A DNA stretch of 64,000 bases from Pelistega europaea (GCF_013133775.1 NZ_JABGBO010000004.1:186001-250000), one strand, 5' to 3'; shown: positions 36,044 to 45,363, counted from the first letter of the stretch. Translations and numbers: made by a program. Notes: generated by a model from the letters alone, not told the origin.

Positions 36044-37347
36044 CACGACGTCAAATACTTGGCTCAGGTATTGCGATGTTGTCACTGCCTGTCGTCTCTA
36101 AAGTGGCTTATGCCGCAAGTAGCCAAATTCTGGCTGTGCGTACATGGCCAGCAGATGAGTATACGCGCGTGACATTGGAGTTAAGCTCTCCTATTAAACA
36201 TGAGCATTTTGTTCTTGATGGCCCAGATCGCCTAGTGGTAGATTTACAGGGGCTTAGCATGAATGCAGCACTTAACTCCCTGATTTCTAAAATCAAACCC
36301 AATGACCCCTATATCTCTCGCGTCCGTGTTGCACAAAATCGTGCTGATGTTGTACGCCTTGTAATTGACTTAAAACAAAGTATTGTCCCTCAGGTATTTA
36401 CGTTAAAACCTGTTGGTAATTACCGCTACCGTTTAGTATTAGACTTGTACCCTAAAGTAGCCAAAGACCCTTTAGTCGCATTGACTAATAGTGCCAACAT
36501 GGGAGATGACCCTCTCGCTGGTATTATCAATCAGATTAATAATAACCGTGCAACAGTAGAAGCACCACGTGTTCAAGGACAGGTTGCTCCTAAAGTATCT
36601 AGTCCAATTGTAGACAACACACCTCGTCCATCTCGTGGCGGTCGTCGTCCTATTCTTATCGCTATCGACCCAGGTCATGGCGGTGAAGATCCTGGAGCCA
36701 CAGGTCCCCGTGGTACTCATGAAAAAGATGTGGTACTATCTATTGGCAAACAATTACGCGACATCATTAACGCTCAACCTAATATGCGTGCTTATATGAC
36801 AAGAGATGCTGACTTCTTTGTCCCTTTGCAAGTACGTGTCCAAAAAGCTCGCCGTGTAAAAGCTGATATCTTTGTTTCTATCCATGCAGACGCCTTTACC
36901 AACCCTAACTCACGTGGTACTTCTGTATTTGCACTCTCTCGTAAAGGTGCTTCTAGTGCTGCTGCTCGCTGGCTAGCAACTAAAGAAAATGCTGCTGATG
37001 CAATTGGTGGTTTAGATATTAGCGTGCATGACCGCACCACTGCTAGCGTATTATTAGACATGTCAACTACTGCACAGATTAATGACTCACTAAAGATTGG
37101 TCACCGTGTTTTAGAGGCATTATCTCGCATTAATGGATTACAAAGCCGCCGTGTTGAACAGGCTGGGTTTGCAGTATTGAAAGCCCCTGACATTCCATCC
37201 ATTCTTATTGAGGTGGCATTTATTTCCAACCCTCAAGAAGAAAGATTCTTACGTGATTATTCTAACCATCGCCTTGTAGCCAATGCTATCGTATCAGGTC
37301 TAAATGGCTATTTAGCAACAAATCCTCCTCTTGCTAGCAGAGGCTAA
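35995..37347 (+). CDS. amiC: N-acetylmuramoyl-L-alanine amidase AmiC (Tat-exported)
   Basis: Septal murein amidase that splits daughter cells. It has 450 residues: a Tat signal (SPRRITRRQILGSGIAMLSL, cleaved after KVAYA), an AMIN domain (about 45-150) for division-site targeting, a linker, and a C-terminal Amidase_3 domain from about residue 220 (ILIAIDPGHGGEDPGATGPR). The zinc ligands lie in DPGHGGEDPG and in DIFVSIHADAF, and the late Glu is in PSILIEVAFISN. The ATG at 35995 lies inside tsaE, with GGGAA upstream. Confidence 0.95.
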   Translation: MDSTTQESTEFSPRRITRRQILGSGIAMLSLPVVSKVAYAASSQILAVRTWPADEYTRVTLELSSPIKHEHFVLDGPDRLVVDLQGLSMNAALNSLISKIKPNDPYISRVRVAQNRADVVRLVIDLKQSIVPQVFTLKPVGNYRYRLVLDLYPKVAKDPLVALTNSANMGDDPLAGIINQINNNRATVEAPRVQGQVAPKVSSPIVDNTPRPSRGGRRPILIAIDPGHGGEDPGATGPRGTHEKDVVLSIGKQLRDIINAQPNMRAYMTRDADFFVPLQVRVQKARRVKADIFVSIHADAFTNPNSRGTSVFALSRKGASSAAARWLATKENAADAIGGLDISVHDRTTASVLLDMSTTAQINDSLKIGHRVLEALSRINGLQSRRVEQAGFAVLKAPDIPSILIEVAFISNPQEERFLRDYSNHRLVANAIVSGLNGYLATNPPLASRG

Positions 37348-37467
37348 ACTACACCACAGTTTATTAAATATTCTTAATGTAAAGCTCACTAGGAATAGAC
37401 GCAATTTCAATGCTATTGGGGCAATGTATCTGGCTTACGAGTCATTAACAAGCATCCACTCAATTGG

Positions 37468-37493
37468 AGAGTATAACGAAAATGTTATACTCT
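37468..37493 (+). terminator. Hairpin between amiC and mutL
   Basis: A perfect 10-bp stem (AGAGTATAAC/GTTATACTCT) with a 6-nt loop is followed by TCTTTGTTT, 120 bp after amiC and 36 bp before mutL. The T-run is weak, so it may be a partial terminator. Confidence 0.5.
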
Positions 37494-37529
37494 TCTTTGT
37501 TTATTCTTTAGTGATAGTCCATTTCAACT

Positions 37530-39590
37530 ATGTCTGAACGCCGCCATATTCACCTTTTACCCGATCAGCTTATTAGTCAAATTGCCGCTGGAGAGGTCAT
37601 TGAACGACCATCATCGGTACTCAAAGAACTGGTTGAAAATGCCATTGATGCAGGGGCAACACAAATTGAGCTACGTCTTGATGGGGGTGGCATACGTCGC
37701 TTATGTGTAATTGATAATGGATCTGGCATCCCCAAAGATGAATTGGCTCTTGCCCTAACACGGCATGCTACAAGCAAAGTGCGTTCATTAGCAGAATTAG
37801 AATCTGTACGCTCTATGGGTTTTCGTGGTGAAGCATTAGCCTCTATTGCTTCAGTAGCAAGACTAACCCTAAGCTCACGTACAGAAGGACAGAAGCATGC
37901 TTGGTCTATTGATGGTCGTCATGGGGTTATTGAACCCTCTTCAGGCTTGCAAGGCACAACAGTCGATGTTCGTCAATTATTTGACGAAATTCCTGCTCGT
38001 CGTAAATTTCTTAAAACAGAGCAAACAGAGTTTTCTCACTGTGTAGATGCCATTGAGCGTATTGCCCTCGCCTACCCAAGCATCAGTTTTCGAGTTTTTC
38101 ACAATGATAAACCCTACAAACATTGGCCCGTCAATGATGCACTAGGTCGTATTCAAGATGTACTCGGTGCAGAGTTTGTAGACGCAGGTCTTACTGTTGA
38201 TAGCAGTACCGCCGTCAGCCATATACATGGACTGATAATTCAGCCAAGTGCAGCACGGGCTAAGGCAGATAAACAATATCTTTTTGTAAATGGACGTTTT
38301 GTGCGTGACCGCACTATCTCGCATGCAATTCGTAGCGCCTATGCCGATGTTCTACATGGTGATAGGCAACCTGCCTATGTATTATTCCTCTCTATTGACC
38401 CCGCTCTGGTAGATGTCAATGTGCATCCTGCAAAAAGCGAGGTACGTTTTCGTGATAGTGGGGCTCTATATCGCTTTATTCAACAAAGTGTCTCACAAGC
38501 ACTGGCTAAACTAGGTGGTCAAGGTGCAGCACATCAGAAAAATAGTGAAGATAACCATACCTCTTCTTTTGCTTCACCATATACTACTCTCACCATGCCT
38601 GAAGGGATGTCTACTCCAACATCAGGCACTCTAAATCCATCCACCCACTCGGAATTATCAGGACTCACACAAGGTCATGATTTCTCTAAAGGGATGGGAA
38701 CACCAGAGACTTCACCTTATAACACATTACCTAGCACGACTAGTCCTACTGGCAATCGTGCTAACCCTGCTATCGGGGCAAAACCTAATACAAACTACCG
38801 CCCTCAACAAGGCAGTTTAAATATCAACCATATGGATGCATGGAAAACAGCTTATGCTCCATTAACAAGCTCACCCTCTAATGAGACGACACCCATCGTC
38901 ATAGGAAGCTCATTTGGTGGTGCTTTGGGTGACTATACCAACACCTATCAGACGAACACATTTTCAATAGATACTGATGTCAGCACGACATCAAATCAAA
39001 CTCAAGATTTTCCTCTTGGTATGGCTATTGGTCAACTCCATGGAATTTATATTCTTGCCCAGAATAAAGAAGGACTTGTCCTTATTGATATGCATGCTGC
39101 CCACGAACGTGTCACCTACGAGAGACTTAAACAACTCTTTGACCAAAAAGCAGTATCAGTACAAGAACTACTGGTGCCAATTGTTTTTCATACTTCCGAA
39201 ACACAAGTTGCCCTATTAGAAGAATACGCACAGACATTAACGGATTTAGGATTAGCATTAAGCCCTGCAGGCCCAAATTCTATCGCAGTACGTGCTGTTC
39301 CTAGCTTACTAGCTAAAGGCGATATTGAAACCATGGTCCGGCGTATTTTGCATGATTTAGAAAAGGTAGGGATTTCCAACCTCATCACTGAACAACGCAA
39401 TGAGTTACTAGCAACCATGGCATGCCATGGTTCAGTACGTGCCAACCGTTTATTGAGCCTAACGGAGATGAACAATTTACTCCGTCAAATGGAGCAGACT
39501 GAACGAGCCAACCAGTGTAATCATGGACGTCCAACATGGTTTACCTGGTCACTGGCAGATTTAGATAAACTCTTTATGCGGGGGCAATAA
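37530..39590 (+). CDS. mutL: DNA mismatch repair protein MutL (endonuclease type)
   Basis: 686 residues. The N-terminal GHKL ATPase shows ELVENAIDAGATQIEL, DNGSGIP and GFRGEALASIASV. The C-terminal domain carries the endonuclease metal motif DMHAAHERVTYE (DxHA-x2-E-x4-E) near residue 515, with ACHGSVRANR and CNHGRPTWF. This indicates nicking activity, as in bacteria without MutH. A long Ser/Thr/Pro-rich linker (about 335-490) is of low complexity. It is 3 bp from miaA. Confidence 0.96.
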   Translation: MSERRHIHLLPDQLISQIAAGEVIERPSSVLKELVENAIDAGATQIELRLDGGGIRRLCVIDNGSGIPKDELALALTRHATSKVRSLAELESVRSMGFRGEALASIASVARLTLSSRTEGQKHAWSIDGRHGVIEPSSGLQGTTVDVRQLFDEIPARRKFLKTEQTEFSHCVDAIERIALAYPSISFRVFHNDKPYKHWPVNDALGRIQDVLGAEFVDAGLTVDSSTAVSHIHGLIIQPSAARAKADKQYLFVNGRFVRDRTISHAIRSAYADVLHGDRQPAYVLFLSIDPALVDVNVHPAKSEVRFRDSGALYRFIQQSVSQALAKLGGQGAAHQKNSEDNHTSSFASPYTTLTMPEGMSTPTSGTLNPSTHSELSGLTQGHDFSKGMGTPETSPYNTLPSTTSPTGNRANPAIGAKPNTNYRPQQGSLNINHMDAWKTAYAPLTSSPSNETTPIVIGSSFGGALGDYTNTYQTNTFSIDTDVSTTSNQTQDFPLGMAIGQLHGIYILAQNKEGLVLIDMHAAHERVTYERLKQLFDQKAVSVQELLVPIVFHTSETQVALLEEYAQTLTDLGLALSPAGPNSIAVRAVPSLLAKGDIETMVRRILHDLEKVGISNLITEQRNELLATMACHGSVRANRLLSLTEMNNLLRQMEQTERANQCNHGRPTWFTWSLADLDKLFMRGQ

Positions 39591-39593
39591 AGC

Positions 39594-40541
39594 ATGACGC
39601 CGAAAACAACTCCCATCATATGCATTGCAGGGCCTACCGCCTCAGGAAAGTCCGCTTCCGTGCTAACACTAGCTGAGCATCTCCCCATCGAAATTATCAA
39701 TGTCGATTCTGCTACTATCTATCGCAGTATGAATATTGGCACGGCAAAACCCAGCAAAGAGGAACAAGCCCTTGTACCCCAGCACCTACTAGACATCAAA
39801 GACCCAAGCGAAAGCTATAGTGCTGCTGATTTTTATCAAGATACTATACGCCTCATCAGTGAAATACAATCTCGTCAACATATCCCTATCCTAGCAGGGG
39901 GTACAATGATGTACTACAAAACACTACGTGAAGGCTTACATGATTTACCAGCAGCTAATGAAATATTGCGAGCAGAATTAGAAACAGAAGCTGCCAAGAT
40001 AGGTTGGCCTGCAATGCATGAAAAACTACGCACTTTAGATGCTATCACTGCTGATAGACTTGCACCCAACGATAGCCAACGCATCCAACGTGCATTAGAA
40101 GTCATCATCTTGACTGGAAAACCGCTTTCTAGCCTATTTGCAGAACAAAAAACAAGCAATAGTCCCTACCGATTTATCACAATTAGCCTAGAAACAGAAG
40201 ATAGAGCTAAATTACATGCTCGCATTGCAGAACGATTTATGCAGATGATGGCAAAAGGTTTTCTGGAAGAAGTTCACTCACTTTACCAACGCGGTGACCT
40301 ACATGAAAACCTCCCCTCTATTCGTTGTGTAGGTTACCGACAACTATGGAAACATATCGCAGGAGAAATAGATTTAGAGACAGCTATTGAGCAAGGCATT
40401 GCAGCCACTCGCCAGCTTGCCAAACGACAAATCACTTGGCTACGCAGCCAACCCGAGCGACTTAAAATTGATTGCTTTAGCAAAGATGTTCCTAGTCAAG
40501 TACTAGATATTGTCAAGAAGTACAAAAATCAAATGGGTTAG
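39594..40541 (+). CDS. miaA: tRNA dimethylallyltransferase MiaA
   Basis: Adds the isopentenyl group to A37 of tRNAs that read UNN codons. It has 315 residues with the P-loop GPTASGKSA near residue 13, the [20 protein letters not shown] block, [20 protein letters not shown], and the C-terminal [14 protein letters not shown]. Translation is probably coupled to mutL, whose stop lies 3 bp upstream. Codons and composition match the neighbours. Confidence 0.96.
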   Translation: MTPKTTPIICIAGPTASGKSASVLTLAEHLPIEIINVDSATIYRSMNIGTAKPSKEEQALVPQHLLDIKDPSESYSAADFYQDTIRLISEIQSRQHIPILAGGTMMYYKTLREGLHDLPAANEILRAELETEAAKIGWPAMHEKLRTLDAITADRLAPNDSQRIQRALEVIILTGKPLSSLFAEQKTSNSPYRFITISLETEDRAKLHARIAERFMQMMAKGFLEEVHSLYQRGDLHENLPSIRCVGYRQLWKHIAGEIDLETAIEQGIAATRQLAKRQITWLRSQPERLKIDCFSKDVPSQVLDIVKKYKNQMG

Positions 40542-40577
40542 ACAAATTAGCCTAACCCATTTTTTAAAACAAAATCT

Positions 40578-40654
40578 TGGTCCCCCCAACTGGACTTGAA
40601 CCAGTGACCAAAGGATTATGAGTCCTCTGCTCTAACCAACTGAGCTATAGGGGG
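40578..40654 (-). tRNA. tRNA with CAT anticodon (Ile2 or elongator Met)
   Basis: The minus strand gives a full cloverleaf. The acceptor CCCCCTA pairs with TGGGGGG (one wobble), the D arm starts GCTCAGTTGGTTAGAGC, the anticodon loop is CTCATAA, and the T arm is ACTGG-TTCAAGT-CCAGT. CCA is encoded. The C1-G72 pair excludes the initiator. The variable loop and T arm (TTGGTCACTGGTTCAAGTCCAG) look like tRNA-Ile2, whose C34 is changed to lysidine. Elongator Met remains possible. Confidence 0.9.
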
Positions 40655-40826
40655 AAAGTCTGCCATTATACTATGATTTTTTATTATTTTGCAAAAAATT
40701 TATAATCACTTTTGTATTCTTAAGTACAAAATTTAAGTATCCGCCCTTGTTACCTAATGAGTCATAAACGATAACTTTCTCCGACAAGAAAAATGCATAT
40801 TCACTCATTAGAGAGAATCAATGTGT

Positions 40827-41591
40827 TTAACTCAATAAGAAGTTTAGCAATATCCCTGAAGAGACAACAGGAGCTACTTCATTCAAAAAACGGGTAAAAT
40901 CGTAGCCAGCGCTATTATTGGCCTTATCTGATATTACTCGCAGCACTGCGAAAGGAGTTCCATATTCATAACACACTTGTGCCACAGCAGCTCCCTCCAT
41001 CTCTGTACACAACGCATCTGGAAAGTTATTCCGCAACTCCAAAACAGCTTCTGCACTACCGATAAATTGGTCTCCACTGAGTATTAATCCTTGGTGAATT
41101 TTCATATTAGTAAGCCCAAATAAGTCAATGTTCTCTTTGGGTAACATCCTTTGTAAACTGTATTGCCCTTCTCCTTGCAAGAACTGTGTTGTCCCTACAA
41201 TAAGAGCAGCATTTAGTTCACTATCCGATACAAAATATTGTTTACCTAACAAAGGAATTTCATAGCGAGGGAAAAGGGGTTCTGCATTCATATCATGCTG
41301 ACAAAACGAGGTCCCTATCACAATGTCTCCGACATTAACTTCTGCACTTACTCCACCAGCCAATCCAGTGAATATAATACGGTCAACCCCAAATTTTTGT
41401 ATTAGGGTCACACATGTAGCACTAGCTGCTACTTTCCCTACTCTAGCTAGTACAAGAACACAGCTTTGCCCACCGATTTTTCCTTGATAAAAAGTCCTCA
41501 TCCCTACAGTATGGGTTTGCATCTGCCCTTTCATCAACTTTAATAAATCAGCTATCTCTTGTGGTAAGGCTGCAATAATTCCTAATGTCAT
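40827..41591 (-). CDS. mtnN: 5'-methylthioadenosine/S-adenosylhomocysteine nucleosidase
   Basis: MtnN (Pfs) splits methylthioadenosine and SAH, feeding methionine salvage and autoinducer-2 precursor. It has 254 residues: start MTLGIIAALPQEIADLLKLM, purine-site blocks IIFTGLAGGVSAEVNVGDIVIG and HDMNAEPLFPRYEIP, then ALCTEMEGAAVAQVCYEYG with the catalytic Glu and VLRVISDKANNSAG with the catalytic Asp. A stretch around residues 137-152 is slightly longer than usual. Confidence 0.92.
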   Translation of the reverse strand: MTLGIIAALPQEIADLLKLMKGQMQTHTVGMRTFYQGKIGGQSCVLVLARVGKVAASATCVTLIQKFGVDRIIFTGLAGGVSAEVNVGDIVIGTSFCQHDMNAEPLFPRYEIPLLGKQYFVSDSELNAALIVGTTQFLQGEGQYSLQRMLPKENIDLFGLTNMKIHQGLILSGDQFIGSAEAVLELRNNFPDALCTEMEGAAVAQVCYEYGTPFAVLRVISDKANNSAGYDFTRFLNEVAPVVSSGILLNFLLS

Positions 41592-41999
41592 AACTCACCA
41601 AAATCAAATACTAACACTATACCACTTACTATCTTAATTGATGTCATAAATTCTGTCGTTTTCCATTATTTCCATAACTCCCCTAGCTTTCCTTAACACT
41701 CCTTATGCATCCTAGACTTCCATGCTCCCCATAACTCCCCTAGCTTTCCTTAACATTCCTCATACACCCTAGAACTTCCATGCCCCCATACCCTCTCTTG
41801 ATAAAGAATCGGTTTAAACCTCTTCCTAGCACAATAACTACTCCGTAATACCTCATATAAAGGGTCATTAAGTAGTTTAACTGCTGTCTATTGCATGCAA
41901 AATTCAAAATGGACTGAATTGCTTGCTCAAAAAACTAGCATTTATTCAATAGAGAAACTATAATAACGGGGTAAAAGAATTCAGCATTTTCAAGTCATT
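41592..41999. other. Intergenic region with a 57-bp tandem repeat
   Basis: 408 bp with no supported gene. Besides the repeat at 41672-41786 it contains the divergent promoters for mtnN and the AMP-binding gene. The 70 bp before 42000 are A+T-rich and lack a clear ribosome site. Confidence 0.5.
41672..41786. repeat. Imperfect tandem repeat, two copies of a 57-bp unit
   Basis: The unit starts CCATAACTCCCCTAGC and recurs 57 bp later. The first 27 bases are identical; the rest (CCTTATGCATCCTAGACTT against CCTCATACACCCTAGAACTT) has drifted. It looks like an old local duplication. Confidence 0.85.
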
Positions 42000-43358
42000 A
42001 TGTCGCCTAAGAACACTAATCAATATACATTCCTGTACGATACTTTTGAATGGTTCGTCCCGAATAACTTTAATATTGCTAATGCATGCTGTCATCGGTG
42101 GGCTCAAAGTCCTCATGAAGCAAGGCAAGCGGCGATTTACTTTGAGGATCAAGTCGGACAGCTCACTAGCCTTTCATATGGACAACTCTCTGAAAAGGTT
42201 AATAAACTTGCAAACGGCTTTATTCGCATGGGGATACACCCACAAGACCGTATTGCCATTGCCCTCCAGCACTCTGCAGAGACTGCTATTACCATTCTAG
42301 CGGCAATTACTGTTGGAGCTGTCGCAGTACCTCTTAAGGCTGGGTTTACTAGTCCTGAGTATGATAAGCGCCTTGTTGATATTGCGCCTCGCATTGTAAT
42401 TGTAGACAAGTATACTATTGCCCCAGTAACCCATGCGATTGATCATAATCCAGCTTTACGTCAGAGTTTAAAACAACTTATTGGTATTCATACAGAAGAC
42501 GAGCGAGTTATTCCTTGGCGTACCTTGCTTGCTCGCCAACCCAGTGAGTTTAGCGTTATTCCAGCAAGTCCTGATGCACCAGCGATTATGTTCTATGATG
42601 ATTCCTCTGACTCTTTACGTGCTACTGTGGTTACCCATAAGGCATTGATTGGAACTCTTCCTGGCTTTGTATCTTCTCAAAATTGGTTTCCTAAAAAATC
42701 CGATATCTTCTATACAACCTATGACTGGAGTACTCAGTTAGGTTTACTCGGTGGCTTATTACCTACACTTTATTTTGGGCGTACGATGGTCGGTTGCCCT
42801 AGTGGACGCACTATCCCACGCTTGTTTACCTTGCTTGAACATTATCCTGTCAGCAACATCCTCGCCTCTGGCAAGGAGCTACAACGCATTCGTGACTATC
42901 AAGAACCGTTAGATTCTTTTGAGTTAGAAGTGCGTTGCATTACCTGCCCTGATGAAGACAATTCCCCTGAGCTAGCCACTTGGGTACAAGAACGTTTCGG
43001 CTTTGCTCTTAATAGCGTCTGCTTACCTTTTGGATTCTCTTATGTTGTTGGTGAATCAGCAGAGAAATGGGAAAGTAAGTTAGGCAGTATGGGGCGGGCT
43101 ATTCCAGGGCATAAAGTAACCATCCTTGATGAGCAAGGTCAGCCTGTGCCTACTGGTAAAGTGGGTTTCTTATGTGTTAACCGTGAAAACCACCCTGAAG
43201 ACTTTGATCCATCTATCGCTTTACAATTTTGGGCACAAGGACACCTACATGAGGTTGCACCTTTGGCACAAAATTGGTATAACACTGGTATTAGAGCCTC
43301 ACAAGATAGCGATGGCTATTTTTGGCGAGATAATACAATCACATTCCCTACGGCATAA
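42000..43358 (+). CDS. Degenerate AMP-binding (acyl-CoA synthetase-like) protein
   Basis: 452 residues resembling the N-terminal domain of acetyl/acyl-CoA synthetases (FNIANACCHRWAQ, LSYGQLSEKVNKLANGF, DRIAIALQHSAETAITILAA). The ATP-handling motifs are lost. The P-loop normally reading TSGTTGxPKG is FYDDSSDSLRATVVTH. The TGD motif is TGI (NWYNTGIRASQDSDGYFW). The chain stops right after DGYFW, so the hinge GRxDD and the C-terminal domain with the catalytic Lys are absent. The frame is intact over 1.36 kb, so it is probably translated, but adenylation activity is unlikely. A gamma-carbonic-anhydrase-like gene starts 36 bp downstream. Confidence 0.8.
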   Translation: MSPKNTNQYTFLYDTFEWFVPNNFNIANACCHRWAQSPHEARQAAIYFEDQVGQLTSLSYGQLSEKVNKLANGFIRMGIHPQDRIAIALQHSAETAITILAAITVGAVAVPLKAGFTSPEYDKRLVDIAPRIVIVDKYTIAPVTHAIDHNPALRQSLKQLIGIHTEDERVIPWRTLLARQPSEFSVIPASPDAPAIMFYDDSSDSLRATVVTHKALIGTLPGFVSSQNWFPKKSDIFYTTYDWSTQLGLLGGLLPTLYFGRTMVGCPSGRTIPRLFTLLEHYPVSNILASGKELQRIRDYQEPLDSFELEVRCITCPDEDNSPELATWVQERFGFALNSVCLPFGFSYVVGESAEKWESKLGSMGRAIPGHKVTILDEQGQPVPTGKVGFLCVNRENHPEDFDPSIALQFWAQGHLHEVAPLAQNWYNTGIRASQDSDGYFWRDNTITFPTA

Positions 43359-43394
43359 CGAGTGATAGCCATAGGGAGCAGCGAGGAGCAATCT

Positions 43395-43916
43395 ATGGCT
43401 ATTTATCAAATCGGTAATCTCACCCCTTCCATTGACCCTAGTGCCTATATCTTTGACAACGCTGTTGTTATCGGCGATGTTACGCTCAAGGCTAATGTGA
43501 GTATCTGGGCCAATGTCTCTATTCGTGCAGATAATGATAGCATTGTCATCGATGAAAATAGTAATATTCAAGAAGGCAGTGTATTACATATTGATGTTGG
43601 TACCCCTATGTATATTGGTAAAAACGTCACTGTAGGGCATCAAGCCATGCTACATGGCTGTACCATTGGCGATGGTAGCCTTATCGGTATGCAAGCTATC
43701 ATATTAAATAATGCTGTTATTGGCAAAAACTGTATTATTGGTGCTGGAGCTATTGTTCCAGAGGGGAAAGTCATTCCTGATAACTCTTTGGTCATCGGGG
43801 TAGCAAAAATTGTACGCACTTTGACTGATGAAGATTTGCATCGGGTTCACGAGGGTACGGCACATTATGTAGAACAAGGCAAGTTTTACCAACAGCAATT
43901 AAAGAGGATTGCTTAA
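43395..43916 (+). CDS. Gamma-carbonic anhydrase family protein (left-handed beta-helix)
   Basis: 173 residues of hexapeptide repeats (VVIGDVTLKANVSIWANVSI, NAVIGKNCIIGAGAIV), a trimeric left-handed beta-helix. Three metal-binding histidines are in place: SVLHID, VTVGHQ and AMLHGC. The family includes YrdA/CaiE-like proteins, and not all members are active anhydrases. The ATG at 43395 has AGGAG 8 nt upstream; the GTG at 43362 is rejected. It is probably cotranscribed with the AMP-binding gene upstream. Confidence 0.9.
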   Translation: MAIYQIGNLTPSIDPSAYIFDNAVVIGDVTLKANVSIWANVSIRADNDSIVIDENSNIQEGSVLHIDVGTPMYIGKNVTVGHQAMLHGCTIGDGSLIGMQAIILNNAVIGKNCIIGAGAIVPEGKVIPDNSLVIGVAKIVRTLTDEDLHRVHEGTAHYVEQGKFYQQQLKRIA

Positions 43917-44000
43917 TAGTTTAGAGACTATTACCCTCTTGTTTTCTACATTTTCACCTCCATTTACAGAGGCATTGAATTATTCTTTGCCTCAATTCTC

Positions 44001-44915
44001 ATGAAAGATTCTCTTAAAAAATATCTCTTTGAAGACCGCAGTGTACGTATCCAGACGGTCAATCTCACCCAAACCTGGCATGAGATGCTTACCCACCAGA
44101 CCTATCATCCTGTCCTTCGCAACCTACTTGGAGAACTAAGTGCAGCGGCAGTGCTACTTGCCTCCAATATTAAATTTGAGGGTTCTTTGGTACTACAACT
44201 CCAAGGGGACGGTCCGATTGCTCTTATTGTGGTAGAGTGCAATCAGCATTTACAAGTCAGGGCTACAATTAAAACTCGTCAGGAATTTGTTGTCAAAGAT
44301 ACTGATACCTTACAGACCCTACTTAATGCCAATGGACAAGGACGCTTTGTGGTAATACTCGACCCAGCCAACCGCCCCAAAGGACAACAAGCCTACCAGG
44401 GTATCGTACCACTTGTGGGCAATTCTGTTGGAGAAGCCTTGGCTTCCTATATGCAACATTCTGAGCAGCTGGATACTCAGTTATATCTCGCTGCGGATGA
44501 ACATAAAGCAACAGGACTTTTATTGCAACGTCTCCCCTATAGCGGAGGTCAAGAAGTTGATAGTGAAGTGGCTCATCAAGCCTGGGAGCGTGCCTTACAT
44601 CTTGGCCGTACCATTAAGCCAAGCGAACAACTTCAAGTTGACGAGGACACCTTGATTCATCGTTTATTCTGGGAAGAAAATCTTATCGCTTATGAACCTC
44701 AATCAGTTTCCTGGTTCTGTAGTTGCTCTCGTGAGCGTGTTGCAGATATGCTTAAAATGTTAGGCTCTTCTGAGGTTGAAAGCATTCTTTCCGAACGTCC
44801 TAACATCACAGTTAATTGTGATTTCTGCGGAAAACCTTATGTTTTTGATGCTATTGATTGTGCTGGACTTTTCGTTGCTACAGGCAATGAAAAAGCAGAC
44901 AAACAGTTGCACTAA
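44001..44915 (+). CDS. hslO: Redox-regulated chaperone Hsp33
   Basis: Hsp33 holds unfolding proteins during oxidative stress and is switched on by disulfide formation. It has 304 residues. The zinc-binding redox switch is at the C-terminus: CSC (FCSCSRERVADMLKMLG) then CDFC 30-odd residues later (NVNCDFCGKPYVFD-type, here VNCDFCGKPY). The core shows GELSAAAVLLASNIKFEGSL and NANGQGRFVVILDPANRP. There is no clear ribosome site before the ATG at 44001. Confidence 0.95.
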   Translation: MKDSLKKYLFEDRSVRIQTVNLTQTWHEMLTHQTYHPVLRNLLGELSAAAVLLASNIKFEGSLVLQLQGDGPIALIVVECNQHLQVRATIKTRQEFVVKDTDTLQTLLNANGQGRFVVILDPANRPKGQQAYQGIVPLVGNSVGEALASYMQHSEQLDTQLYLAADEHKATGLLLQRLPYSGGQEVDSEVAHQAWERALHLGRTIKPSEQLQVDEDTLIHRLFWEENLIAYEPQSVSWFCSCSRERVADMLKMLGSSEVESILSERPNITVNCDFCGKPYVFDAIDCAGLFVATGNEKADKQLH

Positions 44916-45015
44916 TTAATTCATTGCAGATGTTACTTGCTAGCCTTTGAGGGATTCCCTCTTAACCCATGAAGAAGCCATAATCACTGAAGAGCATAAT
45001 TTTCCCAAAAACTAT

Positions 45016-45050
45016 ACACCAGCTTTATCCTCCTATAAAAAAGTTGGTGT
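45016..45050 (+). terminator. Terminator-like hairpin, copy 1, after hslO
   Basis: ACACCAGCTTT pairs with AAAGTTGGTGT (11 bp, one G-T), loop 13 nt, then ATTTTTATA. It lies about 100 bp after hslO. Confidence 0.65.
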
Positions 45051-45122
45051 ATTTTTATACATTTCAAAAATACAAATAATATCAAAGAGTTAAATCTTTA
45101 TTTAACAAAGCAGGTGTAACAT

Positions 45123-45157
45123 ACACCAACTTTCTCCTCCTATAATAAAGTCGGTGT
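45123..45157 (+). terminator. Terminator-like hairpin, copy 2
   Basis: ACACCAACTTT pairs with AAAGTCGGTGT (one mismatch), loop 13 nt, then ATTTTTATA. It is the second copy in the 107-bp duplication. Confidence 0.6.
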
Positions 45158-45363
45158 ATTTTTATATATTTCCAAAATCCAAATAATATCAAAGAGTTAA
45201 ATCTTTACTTAACAAAATATACGTAATCTTCCTATTTTATTTTTGTCTAAATCTTGGCACACTGTTCTTCCTTAAAGAAAAAAGTGCGTTTTATATTGGA
45301 TTTATTCTCCACTTATTCCATTTCTTGTTTTCATACAAGGCAGACATCTGGAACCCATAACTA

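Larger units (their letters stand above)
45016..45229. repeat. Tandem duplication, two copies of a 107-bp unit each with a hairpin
   Basis: Copies at 45016-45122 and 45123-45229 share most bases, including CAAATAATATCAAAGAGTTA. Each opens with a hairpin followed by ATTTTTATA (see the two terminator entries). Copies differ at scattered positions. The hairpin arms remain largely paired. Confidence 0.85.
44916..45363 (+). other. Intergenic region with duplicated hairpins
   Basis: 448 bp with no supported ORF. It is dominated by the 107-bp tandem duplication at 45016-45229. The following 130 bp lead to the TadE-like gene and include a sigma-54-like -24 element without a matching -12. Confidence 0.5.

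Noticed and set aside
37331-37537. 68-residue ORF between amiC and mutL
   Set aside because: It overlaps both ends of the intergenic gap, contains the hairpin at 37468, and has no ribosome site or recognisable sequence.
45255-45269. Sigma-54-like TGGCACA element before the TadE-like gene
   Set aside because: The -24 half is good, but the -12 position reads TCTTC instead of TTGCW, so the essential GC is missing.
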